Below are positions 42,658 to 52,044 of a stretch of 64,000 bases of DNA, in pieces. The stretch is from Corynebacterium kroppenstedtii (GTDB lineage: Bacteria > Actinomycetota > Actinomycetes > Mycobacteriales > Mycobacteriaceae): assembly GCF_003243515.1 (NCBI RefSeq), contig NZ_QFRA01000016.1, positions 1 through 64,000 of the forward strand, given 5' to 3'. Both the position numbers and the translations under genes were made by a program. Under the pieces are notes generated by a model that saw nothing but the letters and a program-made list of their open reading frames with translations, did not search any database and was not told the DNA's origin. Position 1 is the first letter of the stretch. Each line of letters starts with the position of its first letter.

Positions 42658-43302
42658 CTATTGCTGGTGGTTCCGTTCTTCTGCCCATTCTCGGTCAGCG
42701 ATATAGGTCACACGAGCGGTTAAGACACCCCAGGTTTCTGAGACCAACCCCACTATTAATGCGGCGATCGCCGTGACAGCCAATGCCAGGTGGTCAAAGA
42801 AATACATGTTCTTCAGAACGACTAAGACGAGTAAGACAACGACAATTTTGAGCAGCCACGTCCCCATCACCACAGCCATCGTCGTTTGAGGATTAGTCCG
42901 GGAGGTGATGAGCACACTCACGATAGTCAATAACACGAAGGCGCCCCCAATGATTGAACCGATGAGCGCTCCCCAGACACCTCGCATTCCTGATTGCCCA
43001 CCCCAGGCCAACAAAGAAAGCACAGCTAAACAGAGGATCGCGATACCCCCAAGCCGCGCAGCCTTCAACAATGGCCATCGTGGATCCGACACATGCCGGT
43101 TCCTCTTCGCAATCACGTCGTCGATAGACGAACCACCGTCTGTAGACGAGTTATCCGACGAGTTCGACGTTTCAGAAGGCTTCTGTCCATCGGGTTGTTC
43201 CGGTGTATTTTCGCCGGACTTCCCCGATGCGAAAGTGGAGTATGGGGACGTCGGCTTCGACGAGGCGCTGTTCGGTTCGCCAGAGGAGTGGGAATCAGTC
43301 AC
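42658..43302 (-). CDS. AtpI-position membrane protein
   Basis: This 214-residue protein has a disordered, Ser/Asn/Pro/Gly-rich N-terminus of about 75 residues followed by four predicted helices (GGIAILCLAVLSLLAWGG; GALIGSIIGGAFVLLTIVSVLI; MAVVMGTWLLKIVVVLLVLVVL; LALAVTAIAALIVGLVSETW). Genes at this position before atpB are AtpI-like in other bacteria, where they assist assembly of the c-ring; that role here is inferred from position and topology. Its ATG overlaps the WecA-like stop by four bases (ATGA), so it is translationally coupled to a cell-envelope gene rather than to atpB. Confidence 0.65.
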   Translation of the reverse strand: MTDSHSSGEPNSASSKPTSPYSTFASGKSGENTPEQPDGQKPSETSNSSDNSSTDGGSSIDDVIAKRNRHVSDPRWPLLKAARLGGIAILCLAVLSLLAWGGQSGMRGVWGALIGSIIGGAFVLLTIVSVLITSRTNPQTTMAVVMGTWLLKIVVVLLVLVVLKNMYFFDHLALAVTAIAALIVGLVSETWGVLTARVTYIADREWAEERNHQQ

Positions 43303-44477
43303 GCTGGCTGATTGTAGCGGTCCGGGTGCCGACGATCACGCGAGCGCGGTACAGACGTAATCCCGACGGCGATGATGATCGCTAACCCCACCGCAATGAG
43401 GGTAATGTCCGTCGGCAAAATTGTTGCTGCCACTGCACTGAATGCGACGACACTCACCCACGTGTAGAGCACAAGGACCACCCGTCGGTGTGTGTGCCCG
43501 AGCTGGAGCAGCCTGTGGTGCAAGTGCTTTTTATCAGAGGCGAACGGGCTTTTCCCGTGGCCGACACGACGGATAACGGCCATGATGAGGTCAAGCATCG
43601 GGATGAATACACTCGCTGCCACCACGATGATCGGGCTGAGCAGCGCGAAAATGTCAGCAGCACCATAGAGCGACATCGTGATGCGGCCAGACGCTGAGGT
43701 CGATGCCGCCGCAAGGAGGAGGCCGATCAGCATGGATCCCGTGTCGCCCATGAAAATTCGGCTCGGCTCAAAGTTGTGGGGCAAGAAGCCCGCGCAGGCT
43801 CCTATCAAGACGGCGGAAATAATGGCCGGCGGATAAGCGCTCACCGCTCCCCCTTGGTCGTGGAGAATGGTGAGCGAAAATGCGAAGAGCGAAATTCCCG
43901 CGATCCCCCCGACGCCGGCCGCCAACCCGTCGAGACCGTCGACAAAGTTAATCGCGTTGATCAGGGTGACGGTGAAGACGACAGTCAGGACTGTGGACTG
44001 GACTTGATCCAGAATGACCGTGGTGCCCCCATGCCAGGGAACGTAGAGGAGGTACCAACTCAACCCCAGCAGACTCATGACCGTCGCGCCAGCGATCTGC
44101 CCAACCAGTTTCACCAGAGCCGGAATGTCATACAAGTCGTCGATAATGCCGACAACAACGATGATGAGGGCAGCCCATAACACGGCTCTCAAGTCCGGAG
44201 TCATGGGAGGAAATCCACGGTTCAACGCCGGTAATTGGTTGGCCACCAGTAAGGCTGCAATGACGCCGGTGAACATCGCGACTCCCCCCAACCGCGGTCG
44301 GGGTTGTTTATGGACGTCGCGGGCACGTGGTATAGCTACTCTCCCGGTCCGCACCATGACGGATCGTATGCATCCTGTTGTCAGGAACGTCACGATGCAG
44401 CCCGTGCAGAGAACAAGGATGAGTTCCCGAATGGGCACACCGGTTCCCCCCACCGCTGATTGTGCACAAACGATCAT
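43299..44477 (-). CDS. Undecaprenyl-phosphate GlcNAc-1-phosphate transferase (WecA-like)
   Basis: This polytopic membrane enzyme moves a sugar 1-phosphate from UDP-sugar to decaprenyl phosphate at the start of arabinogalactan-linker or similar envelope glycan synthesis. The 392-residue protein shows about eleven helices and the family motifs: PRPRLGGVAMFTG, the metal-binding IIDDLYD, NFVDGLDGLAAG, RIFMGDTGS and the HLHHRLLQLGHTHR basic loop. It differs from MraY in the HLHHRL motif, as in WecA/TagO. The true start may be the ATG at 44477 or a later one. It sits between the Sua5 gene and the ATP synthase block, as in mycobacteria. Confidence 0.88.
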   Translation of the reverse strand: MIVCAQSAVGGTGVPIRELILVLCTGCIVTFLTTGCIRSVMVRTGRVAIPRARDVHKQPRPRLGGVAMFTGVIAALLVANQLPALNRGFPPMTPDLRAVLWAALIIVVVGIIDDLYDIPALVKLVGQIAGATVMSLLGLSWYLLYVPWHGGTTVILDQVQSTVLTVVFTVTLINAINFVDGLDGLAAGVGGIAGISLFAFSLTILHDQGGAVSAYPPAIISAVLIGACAGFLPHNFEPSRIFMGDTGSMLIGLLLAAASTSASGRITMSLYGAADIFALLSPIIVVAASVFIPMLDLIMAVIRRVGHGKSPFASDKKHLHHRLLQLGHTHRRVVLVLYTWVSVVAFSAVAATILPTDITLIAVGLAIIIAVGITSVPRSRDRRHPDRYNQPA

Positions 44478-44539
44478 GATGTTTCTCTACCCCGCATTCC
44501 CTGAACTAACCGCGCACGTGAGGCCGTTTTCCCCTCGAA

Positions 44540-45196
44540 CTATCTCTGACGCAGCGTAGCAGGGCTCGTTCCAATAACCTCGGAAATACGTTCTGCAGAA
44601 ATCGCCCCTTCACGCAAAAGATGAGGGGTGGGCGAGGTCAGATCAATGATGGTCGACGGCTCCCCGATCGTCGCCTCCCCGTCGTCCAAATAGACTGATA
44701 CTTCGCTTCCCAGCATCTGTTTCGCAGCAATGGCCGACGTCGCAGGCGGCTGCCCCGAAATATTCGCGGAGCTCACAGCCATGGGGCCTGTGGCTCTCAG
44801 TAGCTCAATCGCGACCGGCTGTAGCGGCATCCGAAGCATCACTGATCCGTTAGTATCCCCAAGGTCCCAGGGCAACGACGGAGCCTGCGTCACCACAAAT
44901 GACAGTCCGCCAGGCCAGAATGCTTGGACTAATTCGCGCATCCGCGGAGTGACTGTTTGCACCAGGCCGTCGACGGTGTCCCACGACCCAACCAACACGG
45001 GAACTGGCATGTCAGGACCACGATGTTTTGCCCGCAACAGCGCAGCAACAGCGTCGTTATCGAATGCATCGCACCCGATGCCGTAGACGGTGTCGGTGGG
45101 GATAACGACCAGACGTCCGCCCTTTACTGCGCTCTGGGCAGCCTCGAGGCCGCGACGTCGTTCGGCTTGGTCAGTGCAATCGTAAATTGTGCTCAT
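44540..45196 (-). CDS. L-threonylcarbamoyladenylate synthase (Sua5/YrdC/TsaC)
   Basis: This makes the threonylcarbamoyl-AMP used for the t6A modification of ANN-decoding tRNAs. The 218-residue protein has AVKGGRLVVIPTDTVYGIGCDAFDNDAV, the KHRGPDMPVPVLVG basic patch, FWPGGLSFVV, GSVMLRMP and MAVSSANISGQPPATSA, all standard signature segments of the YrdC fold. Only the single YrdC domain is present, with no separate Sua5 C-terminal domain. It follows prmC with an eight-base gap and probably belongs to the prfA-prmC-tsaC operon. Confidence 0.9.
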   Translation of the reverse strand: MSTIYDCTDQAERRRGLEAAQSAVKGGRLVVIPTDTVYGIGCDAFDNDAVAALLRAKHRGPDMPVPVLVGSWDTVDGLVQTVTPRMRELVQAFWPGGLSFVVTQAPSLPWDLGDTNGSVMLRMPLQPVAIELLRATGPMAVSSANISGQPPATSAIAAKQMLGSEVSVYLDDGEATIGEPSTIIDLTSPTPHLLREGAISAERISEVIGTSPATLRQR

Positions 45197-45204
45197 GAGT
45201 GTTA

Positions 45205-46359
45205 TTACGCTTTCCTCGTGTGTGCGGCCCGAATGCCCGTCACAAACCTATCGCGTCCGGCTAAGTCCTTATGCATTTCTGCATCGGTAAAACCGTGATC
45301 ATTCAAACATTGTGAGGTCACAGGCCCGTTGAGCTCGTCATGTTCCACAGCCACGACGGTGCCGGGGCTAGACAAATCCTCAACCACGGCCATCATCGGC
45401 ACGATCACGCTCATTCCGTCCGCACCAGCGAAAACGGCATCATGAGGATCGGCCGCGACTTCGGGTGAAATCGGCGTGTTCTCGGGCACATAGGGTGGAT
45501 TCGAAACGACCATATCCACCTTCAGTTCGTGCGTCGGTTCAGGATTGTCACCGTCGCGCGTATCCCGATCACACGTGTCCCGGCCACACAAGTCCCGAAT
45601 GCTTTTCACGATAGTGGGATCCGTGGCGTCCCCTGCGCACAGGCTCACCGAGAGCTGATCGGCGTCATCCTCTGACAGGCCAGCATCCAGCGCTTCGGCC
45701 TGCCAATTCTGCATGAAGGTCTCGACGTTACGACGAGCGTAATCCAGTGCGACGTCGCTCGTGTCAACGCCAACAATGCGGATTCGTGGGAGCTTGCCGA
45801 CGCTTCCCACGTGCGGATTGACGGCCGTCTGCTCTCGAAAGTCGCGATGAAGAGACAACAACGCGTTACCCGCCGCGTGCGCAACACCCAACGCCAGGGT
45901 TCCGGGCCCGGTACATAAATCAACGATCGTGTAATCCGCCGGCACCGGCTTCGAAGACCCGGATTTCTCGGACCGGTTATCCAACGCCCTGCGGAGTTGT
46001 TTCCCCGCCCATTCCACAATCAATTCGGTTTCCGGACGGGGAATAAAAGCCCCCGGGCCGATCAGCAGGTCGATCCCCGCGAACCGCACCGTCCCCATAA
46101 TGTGCTGCAAGGGTTCCCGCTGCTCACGTCGGCTAATACACGCTTCGAAAAACTCGGCTGTGTCGGGATCGACGTGGTCTTGGCGTCGGAAGAATAATGA
46201 CGACCGTGTGACCGGTTCCGCACCCGGCGCGCCCTTAACGGTGAGCGCATGTGCCATCAATAGCTCAGCATCAACCCGTGGTGAGTCCACCCCCGCAGCG
46301 CGCAGTCGTCCCCCGGCATTGTTGATCATCTGGCGAACCGATGTACGGGGATACGTCAT
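45205..46359 (-). CDS. prmC: Release-factor glutamine methyltransferase, with polar insertions
   Basis: PrmC methylates the Gln of the GGQ motif in release factors. The 384-residue protein has the helical N-domain ([24 protein letters not shown]), [17 protein letters not shown] motif [16 protein letters not shown] and the catalytic [13 protein letters not shown]. It is about 100 residues longer than a typical PrmC. Polar insertions are visible after the first Rossmann strand and just before NPPY, where the sequence [17 protein letters not shown] is repetitive. Its ATG overlaps the prfA stop (ATGA), so enzyme and substrate are coupled. Confidence 0.9.
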   Translation of the reverse strand: MTYPRTSVRQMINNAGGRLRAAGVDSPRVDAELLMAHALTVKGAPGAEPVTRSSLFFRRQDHVDPDTAEFFEACISRREQREPLQHIMGTVRFAGIDLLIGPGAFIPRPETELIVEWAGKQLRRALDNRSEKSGSSKPVPADYTIVDLCTGPGTLALGVAHAAGNALLSLHRDFREQTAVNPHVGSVGKLPRIRIVGVDTSDVALDYARRNVETFMQNWQAEALDAGLSEDDADQLSVSLCAGDATDPTIVKSIRDLCGRDTCDRDTRDGDNPEPTHELKVDMVVSNPPYVPENTPISPEVAADPHDAVFAGADGMSVIVPMMAVVEDLSSPGTVVAVEHDELNGPVTSQCLNDHGFTDAEMHKDLAGRDRFVTGIRAAHTRKA

Positions 46360-47429
46360 TCTGCCTCGAGCCGTTCGGCGCGCTCCGCGGACTGCAGCGC
46401 AGAGAAGAGATCATCCAGGTCGCCGTCGAGGACCTGGTCGAGGTTGTGCGCCTTGTAATTAATCCTGTGGTCAGAGATGCGGTTTTCGGGGAAATTGTAG
46501 GTACGGATTCGCTCCGAACGATCCATGGTCCGCACCTGAGCAGCACGATCAGCCGACGCCGCAGCCTCTGCTTCTTCTTCCTTCATCTGCTGCAATCGGG
46601 CGGCCAGGACCTGCATCGCGCGCGCCTTGTTCTGGATCTGGCTACGTTCCTTCTGACAGGTCACGATCAACCCCGTCGGCAAGTGTGTGATGCGGACAGC
46701 GGAATCGGTCGTGTTCACACCCTGGCCACCTTTACCGGATGAGCGATACACATCGACGCGGATGTCCTTGTCATCAATCTCGACGTCCTCGATCTCATCG
46801 GGTTCCGGATAGACGAGGACACCAGCAGCGGAAGTCTGGATACGTCCCTGGGATTCGGTGACGGGAACACGTTGAACACGGTGGACGCCACCCTCAAACT
46901 TGAAGACACTCCACGCACCGTCCCGGGACGGCTTCTTGGAACGAATAGACATGGTGATGTCTTTAATTCCCCCAAGATCCGTGGGAGCGTCATCCAAAAC
47001 GTCGATCGCGAAGCCGTGTTTGTCCGCGTAGCGCTGGTACATCCGCACTAATTCGCCGGCGAAGAGGGCTGCTTCTTCTCCGCCCGCACCGGACTTCACT
47101 TCCATCACGATGTCGTCGCCATCATGGGGATCCCGTGGGGCCAAAAGGTCAGCTAGTTTATCCGATAGCTCCTCTTTTTCCGCCCGAAGACGCTCGGCTT
47201 CCGCCGCGAATTCCTGGTCTTCGTGGGCCATTTCCTCGGCGGCTTCGAGATCGTCGGTAACGGCATTTAGCCGGTCATTCGTCTGAATGATGGGCTGGAG
47301 TTCAGAGAACCGCTTCCCCACCTTCCGCGCGCGAGCAGCGTCATTATGTAAATCAGGATCAGCTAATTGAGCTTCGAGCCCTTGATATTCCGAAACAATG
47401 TCGTCGACCGCCGAAACATGCGTCGCCAT
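46356..47429 (-). CDS. prfA: Peptide chain release factor 1
   Basis: RF1 terminates translation at UAG and UAA. The 357-residue protein has the N-terminal helical domain, the domain 2 recognition loop with [30 protein letters not shown], the catalytic GGQ in [10 protein letters not shown] and the C-terminal [27 protein letters not shown] segment. Nothing unusual was noted. It is followed directly by prmC, which modifies the GGQ Gln. Upstream lies the rho gene with a hairpin at 47529-47550. Confidence 0.95.
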   Translation of the reverse strand: MATHVSAVDDIVSEYQGLEAQLADPDLHNDAARARKVGKRFSELQPIIQTNDRLNAVTDDLEAAEEMAHEDQEFAAEAERLRAEKEELSDKLADLLAPRDPHDGDDIVMEVKSGAGGEEAALFAGELVRMYQRYADKHGFAIDVLDDAPTDLGGIKDITMSIRSKKPSRDGAWSVFKFEGGVHRVQRVPVTESQGRIQTSAAGVLVYPEPDEIEDVEIDDKDIRVDVYRSSGKGGQGVNTTDSAVRITHLPTGLIVTCQKERSQIQNKARAMQVLAARLQQMKEEEAEAAASADRAAQVRTMDRSERIRTYNFPENRISDHRINYKAHNLDQVLDGDLDDLFSALQSAERAERLEAE

Positions 47430-47528
47430 GACCCAGAGTGCTCCTTTAACTGCTCACTACAAATACCGGTAACTACACGAATATAGCGCGACGGCGGCGG
47501 CTCAACCGAACCACCGCCCGCACCGTGA

Positions 47529-47550
47529 CCAGGAGAGGTTTACCTCCTGG
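47529..47550 (-). terminator. Putative hairpin terminator after rho
   Basis: CCAGGAG at 47529-47535 pairs with CTCCTGG at 47544-47550 around a short loop, 62-83 bases past the rho stop. No T-run follows, so it may act as a processing or stabilising hairpin instead of a classical terminator. Confidence 0.4.
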
Positions 47551-47611
47551 CGCCACTACTTCACATCACTGCCTGGCTTCACGGCTTAGCGTCGCGCGTG
47601 AGGGGGACGAA

Positions 47612-49636
47612 TTACTCGTCATCATCGTCGGGAACACTCATGGGTGCCGACGATGCGATCTGCATGAGGAACTCGCCATTGTTCTTGGTCTTGCGCAGCT
47701 GCTTGATAAGCAAGTCAATGGCCTGTTGCGGATCCAGAGCCGACAAGATCCGACGCAGCTTGTGCATGACGCGTGCCTCGTCGGGAGCCAGGAGTAGCTC
47801 GTCCTTACGGGTACCCGACGGATTCACGTCGACAGCTGGGAAGACGCGGCGTTCCGAAATCTTCCGGTCAAGCTTCAGCTCTGCGTTACCCGTGCCCTTG
47901 AATTCCTCGAAGATGACGGTGTCGCCGGCGGAACCGGTCTCGACCATCGCCGTCGCGATAATGGTCAGCGAACCACCGTTTTCGATGTTGCGTGCCGCAC
48001 CCAGGAATCGCTTCGGCGGGTAGAGGGCGTTGGAATCCACACCACCAGACAGGATACGTCCCGACGCCGGGGACGAGTTGTTGTAGGCGCGGCCCAGTCG
48101 CGTGATGGAATCCAGGAGCATAACGACGTCCTGACCAGCCTCGACAAGGCGCTTAGCCCGCTCAATCGCCAGTTCAGCGACGGTAGTGTGCTCGCTCGGC
48201 GGACGGTCAAACGTCGAGGCGATCACTTCGCCATTAACCGAGCGCTGCATATCGGTGACTTCTTCAGGGCGCTCGTCGACAAGAACAACCATGAGGTAGC
48301 ACTCTTGATTATTCGTCGTGATGGCGTTAGCGACGTCCTGCAAAATCGTCGTTTTACCGGCCTTCGGCGGGGACACGATCAGCGCGCGCTGCCCCTTACC
48401 GATCGGCATGATGAGGTCGATCACACGGGTCGTGAGCTTCTTCTGGTCCGTCTCCAACCGCAGCCGCTGGTTCGGGTACAGCGGTGTGAGCTTGGCGAAC
48501 TCGGGGCGGGCCTTGGCCTCCTCCGGCGTCATGCCGTTGACCGTGTCAACGCGCGCCAAGGGGGCGAACTTCTGCCGGTTGCGGCCGCGACCATGTTGCG
48601 GGCGGCTGGAGCCGTCCTCACGGACCTTAATCTGCCCGGTCACAGCGTCGCCACGACGCATGCCCTGGGACCGAACCATGTTCATGGACACATACACATC
48701 GTTGGGGCCGGACTGATACCCCGACGTGCGAATGAACGCGGTGTTGTTGTCGACAACATCAAGGATGCCCGCGATCGGCTGGAAGGTTTCCCCTTCGCGC
48801 AGCTGGTTCGGGTTCTGGTTGTCGCGGTTATCCCGGTTGCGGCGGTTGCGCCGATTACCGCGGTTATTACGGTCGTTGCGGTTATTGCGACCTCCGCGAT
48901 CGTTCCGGTTGTCGCGGTCATTGCGGTTGTTGCGGCCACCCCGGTGGTCCTGGTTGTTGCGGCCACCGCGACCATTGTGGTCGTTGTTGTCACCGAAGTT
49001 GTCGTCATTGTGGCCATAACGGTCATCACGGTCGTCATTGGACCGTCGATGATCATTATTGTTATTCCGGTCATCATCTCGGCGGGAGTTGTTGTCATCC
49101 GAATCGTCGGAAGAATCGCGGGACGATGAGTTCCGGTCATCACCATCATTGGAATGACCGTTGTGGCGGGCACGGTGACGACGCGCACGACGTGCCTGGG
49201 ACCGCGATTTGTAGCCGTGATGGCGGGAATCGTCAGAATCGTCGTTGTCGCGGCCGTTGTCATTATCCGAGCCGGAGTCCGAGTGGGAGCCGGAGCCACC
49301 CGAGTGCTCATCCCCACGACGGTCGTCGATGCCGTTGTGTCGGTTATCGGAGCCGGAACCGTGTCCGTCGTTGTTTGCCGACGATCCAGCGTTAAATGAA
49401 TCGGAGTTCGGCGATTCAGAGTTATCCGAATGGTGGGACTCTGCCTTCGGTTCCCCTGCTTTCCGTGTGGATCGACGAGGCCGAGAATACGGCTGACCAG
49501 CGTCGGCGGCCTGAATGGCTGCGATAATATCCCCCTTCCGCAGCCCTGAGAGTCCTCGAATCCCCTTTTCGGCAGCTAGCGCCTTTAATCCCGGGATGCG
49601 CATAGCGGCCAGGTTGTTCGTGTCCGTATCAGTCAC
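47612..49636 (-). CDS. rho: Transcription termination factor Rho, with large disordered N-terminal insert
   Basis: Rho is the hexameric RNA helicase that ends transcription. The 674-residue protein begins VTDTDTNNLAAMRIPGLKALAAEKG (SAP-like N-domain). About residues 50-275 form an extreme Asn/Asp/Arg/Gly/Ser-rich insert, then come the OSFD RNA-binding domain (GILDVVDNNTAFIRTSGY, then GPNDVYVSMNMVRSQGMRRGD) and the ATPase with Walker A PPKAGKTT, Walker B VVMLLDSITRL and the Q/R-loops (AYNNSSPASGRILSGGVDSNAL). The start is GTG with AAAGGACATCC upstream; a reading to 49678 lacks a site. The insert is internally repetitive, with RNNRNDR-type units. Confidence 0.96.
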   Translation of the reverse strand: MTDTDTNNLAAMRIPGLKALAAEKGIRGLSGLRKGDIIAAIQAADAGQPYSRPRRSTRKAGEPKAESHHSDNSESPNSDSFNAGSSANNDGHGSGSDNRHNGIDDRRGDEHSGGSGSHSDSGSDNDNGRDNDDSDDSRHHGYKSRSQARRARRHRARHNGHSNDGDDRNSSSRDSSDDSDDNNSRRDDDRNNNNDHRRSNDDRDDRYGHNDDNFGDNNDHNGRGGRNNQDHRGGRNNRNDRDNRNDRGGRNNRNDRNNRGNRRNRRNRDNRDNQNPNQLREGETFQPIAGILDVVDNNTAFIRTSGYQSGPNDVYVSMNMVRSQGMRRGDAVTGQIKVREDGSSRPQHGRGRNRQKFAPLARVDTVNGMTPEEAKARPEFAKLTPLYPNQRLRLETDQKKLTTRVIDLIMPIGKGQRALIVSPPKAGKTTILQDVANAITTNNQECYLMVVLVDERPEEVTDMQRSVNGEVIASTFDRPPSEHTTVAELAIERAKRLVEAGQDVVMLLDSITRLGRAYNNSSPASGRILSGGVDSNALYPPKRFLGAARNIENGGSLTIIATAMVETGSAGDTVIFEEFKGTGNAELKLDRKISERRVFPAVDVNPSGTRKDELLLAPDEARVMHKLRRILSALDPQQAIDLLIKQLRKTKNNGEFLMQIASSAPMSVPDDDDE

Positions 49637-50218
49637 GGATGTCCTTTCGTTGCCAACCCTTCCGGGGACAATTGTCAATATTTGTCAGTAGATACGTGTC
49701 TCATCACGCGTTGGAGGGTTAGCCCTGTGGTGTTGTCCTATCGCGACGCTGCTTCATCGCTCTACCGTCGGTGGCCTCACGATGGTGTTTCTCCGATGGT
49801 GCAGCATGTCAACGGAATGTGCGTCATTTCGTATCCGCTTATGCCAATGTGCCGAAAGACACGTGACCTGCCCGAACTGCTATCGCGGTTCTTACCATTA
49901 GCCATCGCGGGCGATGCAGATTCGCGACACTACGCGCGATTACGAAATGAAGGATTCTTTGTAGTGTCCGGTCATCGGTGTTGCATTCAGGGTGGATGAG
50001 AAATCCCCTGGATCCGCCACACTTGCTAGGCCGGAAGCCGATGTTACACATCGTTCGGCTCGATGCCCTAGCGGAGAATACACAACCTGATGAGCAGTCC
50101 GAAAACTACAACCAAAGGAATCGCCCATAACCATACCACTTTCCAGCACAAGTCGCTGCAATGGCACGCGGATGGGCTCCACCTGTATTTACGGTCTGTC
50201 TGACTTAAAGTAAACGGC
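49637..50218. other. 582-base gap between rho and the acyl-CoA ligase, no gene assigned
   Basis: Rho and the ligase are divergent, so both promoters should lie here. Reading frames of 60-105 codons exist on both strands but none shows a recognisable domain or ribosome site. One minus-strand frame (50068-50220) ends in a hydrophobic segment VVWLWAIPLVVVFGLLIRLCIL that could be a membrane helix, though it lacks a ribosome site and overlaps the ligase start. It may be decayed coding DNA. Confidence 0.4.
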
Positions 50219-52003
50219 ATGAAGTCGACGATGATGGACGTGCCTCTTTCTGTCACCCAAATTTTCACCTACGGTGCCACTGTTTTCGGGGATACAGAGG
50301 TGACGAGTTGGGGCGAATCCGGGCCAGAGACCATCACCTTTTCCGCACTCGCCGGCCGAGCCGCTGCCTGTGCTCATGCTCTACGGTCGCTCTGCGGTAT
50401 CGACGCCGACCAACGCATCGGAACCATGATGGACAATTGCGCGGAGCACCTCGAAGTGTTTTTCGCCTCGTCCTGCATGGGAGCCGTCTTTAGCCCACTG
50501 AACTCGCACCTTTCCGACGATCAAATCGTCCACATCATTAACTACGTGGATCAGAAGGTCATCGTCGTTTCGCCTCGCAATGCACCCCGCCTGGCCAGGC
50601 TGATCACCGAGTGTCCGGGCGTCAACCACATCATCATCGCGTCCGGGTCGTCGGCACAGCGCGCTGAGGCCGTCGCGGCCTTCGATGCCATCCCTGACCC
50701 CCATTTTTCGGTCACCGATTATGAGGCTTTTATCGACGGTCAAGCCACCGAGTTTCCATGGCCGGACCTTCCCGAAGACACTGCCGCTGCCCTCTGTTTT
50801 TCGACGGGCACCGAGGGGGCGCCCAAGGGGGTGGCTTATTCTCACCGGTCTATGTTCTTGCACTCGCAGTCGTTGTTGGGTGTGGATTCTTTCGCCATCA
50901 CCAATGGCGTGTCCTTCCTGTGTTGTGTGCCCATTTATCACGTCCTGAGCTGGGGCGTTCCTCTCGCGGCATGGATGGCTGGTGCACCGGTCATCTTCCC
51001 CGGCGAGGACCTTTCGGCACCTCGTCTGGCGCAGGTGATTGCAACCTCGATGCCTCGTACGGCACACGGGGTCCCAACATTGTGGGTGTCGCTCTTTTCT
51101 TACTATTTCCAAAACCCACCGAAGCGCATGAGCCTTCGGGAGATTTTCGCTGGCGGTGCTCCTGTCCCGCCAGTGCTCATCAAAGTGTGGGAAGAAAAGT
51201 TTGGTGTCGATGTCATTCATTGTTGGGGAATGACAGAAACATCACCTGTGGGAACAGTATCGCGCCCACCAGCAGGCTTGAGCGGGGAAACGAGAGATCT
51301 CTACCGCGAATCCCAGGGTCGCTTCCCCGTCGCCATGAATTTCCGAATTGCCGACGACGCCGGCCGCGTGCTGGAAGGACACGACCGCAACCAGGGCGAA
51401 ATCCAGGTGCGCGGCAACTGGGTGACCGGCTCTTACTTCCATTCACCGACGGGTGAAGGCGACGGACCCGCTTCCCGTTTCCGCGGCGAGCCCATTGACT
51501 ACGCCGATGATCGTTTCACCGACGACGGGTGGTTCCGCACAGGGGACGTCGGCTCTATTAACCGCGATGGGTTCTTAACGGTCAATGATCGTATTCGCGA
51601 TGTCATCCGTTCAGGTGGGGAATGGATTTATTCGGCAGAGCTAGAGAACTATGTTGTCGACGCTCCCCCGGTTCTTGAGTGTGCAGTTATTGGATACCCC
51701 GATGAGACATGGGGTGAGCGGCCGTTGGCAGTAACTGTTCTTGCCGACAGGGTTGAACGGTCGGCGGCGACGGCGGAGCGTCTTCGCACACGACTGCGCG
51801 GAGTCATTCCCGGGTGGATGATCCCCGAGTACTGGGCGTTCGTTGACACCATCGATAAGACGAGCGTCGATAAATATGACAAGAAGGACCTGCGGCAGCA
51901 CCTTGTCGACGGGAAGCTGGATGTCATTTCCCTGCAAGGGCCCCGTCGTAGTGGCGATAGCTACGGCGACAATGGTTCCTCTAGCTCAGCATCGCAGGCC
52001 TAG
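50219..52003 (+). CDS. Acyl-CoA synthetase / AMP-dependent ligase (FadD-like)
   Basis: This activates a carboxylate, probably a medium- or long-chain fatty acid, as an acyl-adenylate then a thioester. The 594-residue protein shows A3 as STGTEGAPKGVAYSH (a TEG variant of the usual TTG), A4 around CVPIYHVLSWGVP, A5 as HCWGMTETSP, A7 WFRTGDVGS, A8 DRIRDVIRSGGEWIYSAELE and the catalytic Lys of A10 in KTSVDKYDKKDLR. No membrane segment is seen. A lipophilic host that depends on exogenous fatty acids would need such enzymes, but the substrate is not readable. The start ATG at 50219 has a weak ribosome site; the ATGs at 50231 and 50234 are alternatives. Confidence 0.85.
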   Translation: MKSTMMDVPLSVTQIFTYGATVFGDTEVTSWGESGPETITFSALAGRAAACAHALRSLCGIDADQRIGTMMDNCAEHLEVFFASSCMGAVFSPLNSHLSDDQIVHIINYVDQKVIVVSPRNAPRLARLITECPGVNHIIIASGSSAQRAEAVAAFDAIPDPHFSVTDYEAFIDGQATEFPWPDLPEDTAAALCFSTGTEGAPKGVAYSHRSMFLHSQSLLGVDSFAITNGVSFLCCVPIYHVLSWGVPLAAWMAGAPVIFPGEDLSAPRLAQVIATSMPRTAHGVPTLWVSLFSYYFQNPPKRMSLREIFAGGAPVPPVLIKVWEEKFGVDVIHCWGMTETSPVGTVSRPPAGLSGETRDLYRESQGRFPVAMNFRIADDAGRVLEGHDRNQGEIQVRGNWVTGSYFHSPTGEGDGPASRFRGEPIDYADDRFTDDGWFRTGDVGSINRDGFLTVNDRIRDVIRSGGEWIYSAELENYVVDAPPVLECAVIGYPDETWGERPLAVTVLADRVERSAATAERLRTRLRGVIPGWMIPEYWAFVDTIDKTSVDKYDKKDLRQHLVDGKLDVISLQGPRRSGDSYGDNGSSSSASQA

Positions 52004-52009
52004 CGTCTG

Positions 52010-52025
52010 GGCGGGAAAGCCCGCC
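52010..52025. terminator. Short GC-rich hairpin between convergent ligase and thrB
   Basis: GGCGGG at 52010-52015 and CCCGCC at 52020-52025 form a perfect six-base stem with an AAAG loop. It lies 7 bases after the ligase stop and 20 bases before the thrB stop. Without a T-run on either side, termination strength is uncertain. Confidence 0.4.
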
Positions 52026-52044
52026 ACGCGCTCATCCCACGCAT

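Noticed and set aside
48188..49129. A 313-codon + strand open frame opposite rho, with Val/Ile/Ala-rich sequence
   Set aside because: It is a mirror of the repetitive GNN codons in the Rho insert and has no recognisable domain or ribosome site.
49682..49999. A 105-codon frame in the rho to ligase gap
   Set aside because: It has no recognisable motif and no ribosome site, and the amino-acid pattern is not that of a conserved protein.
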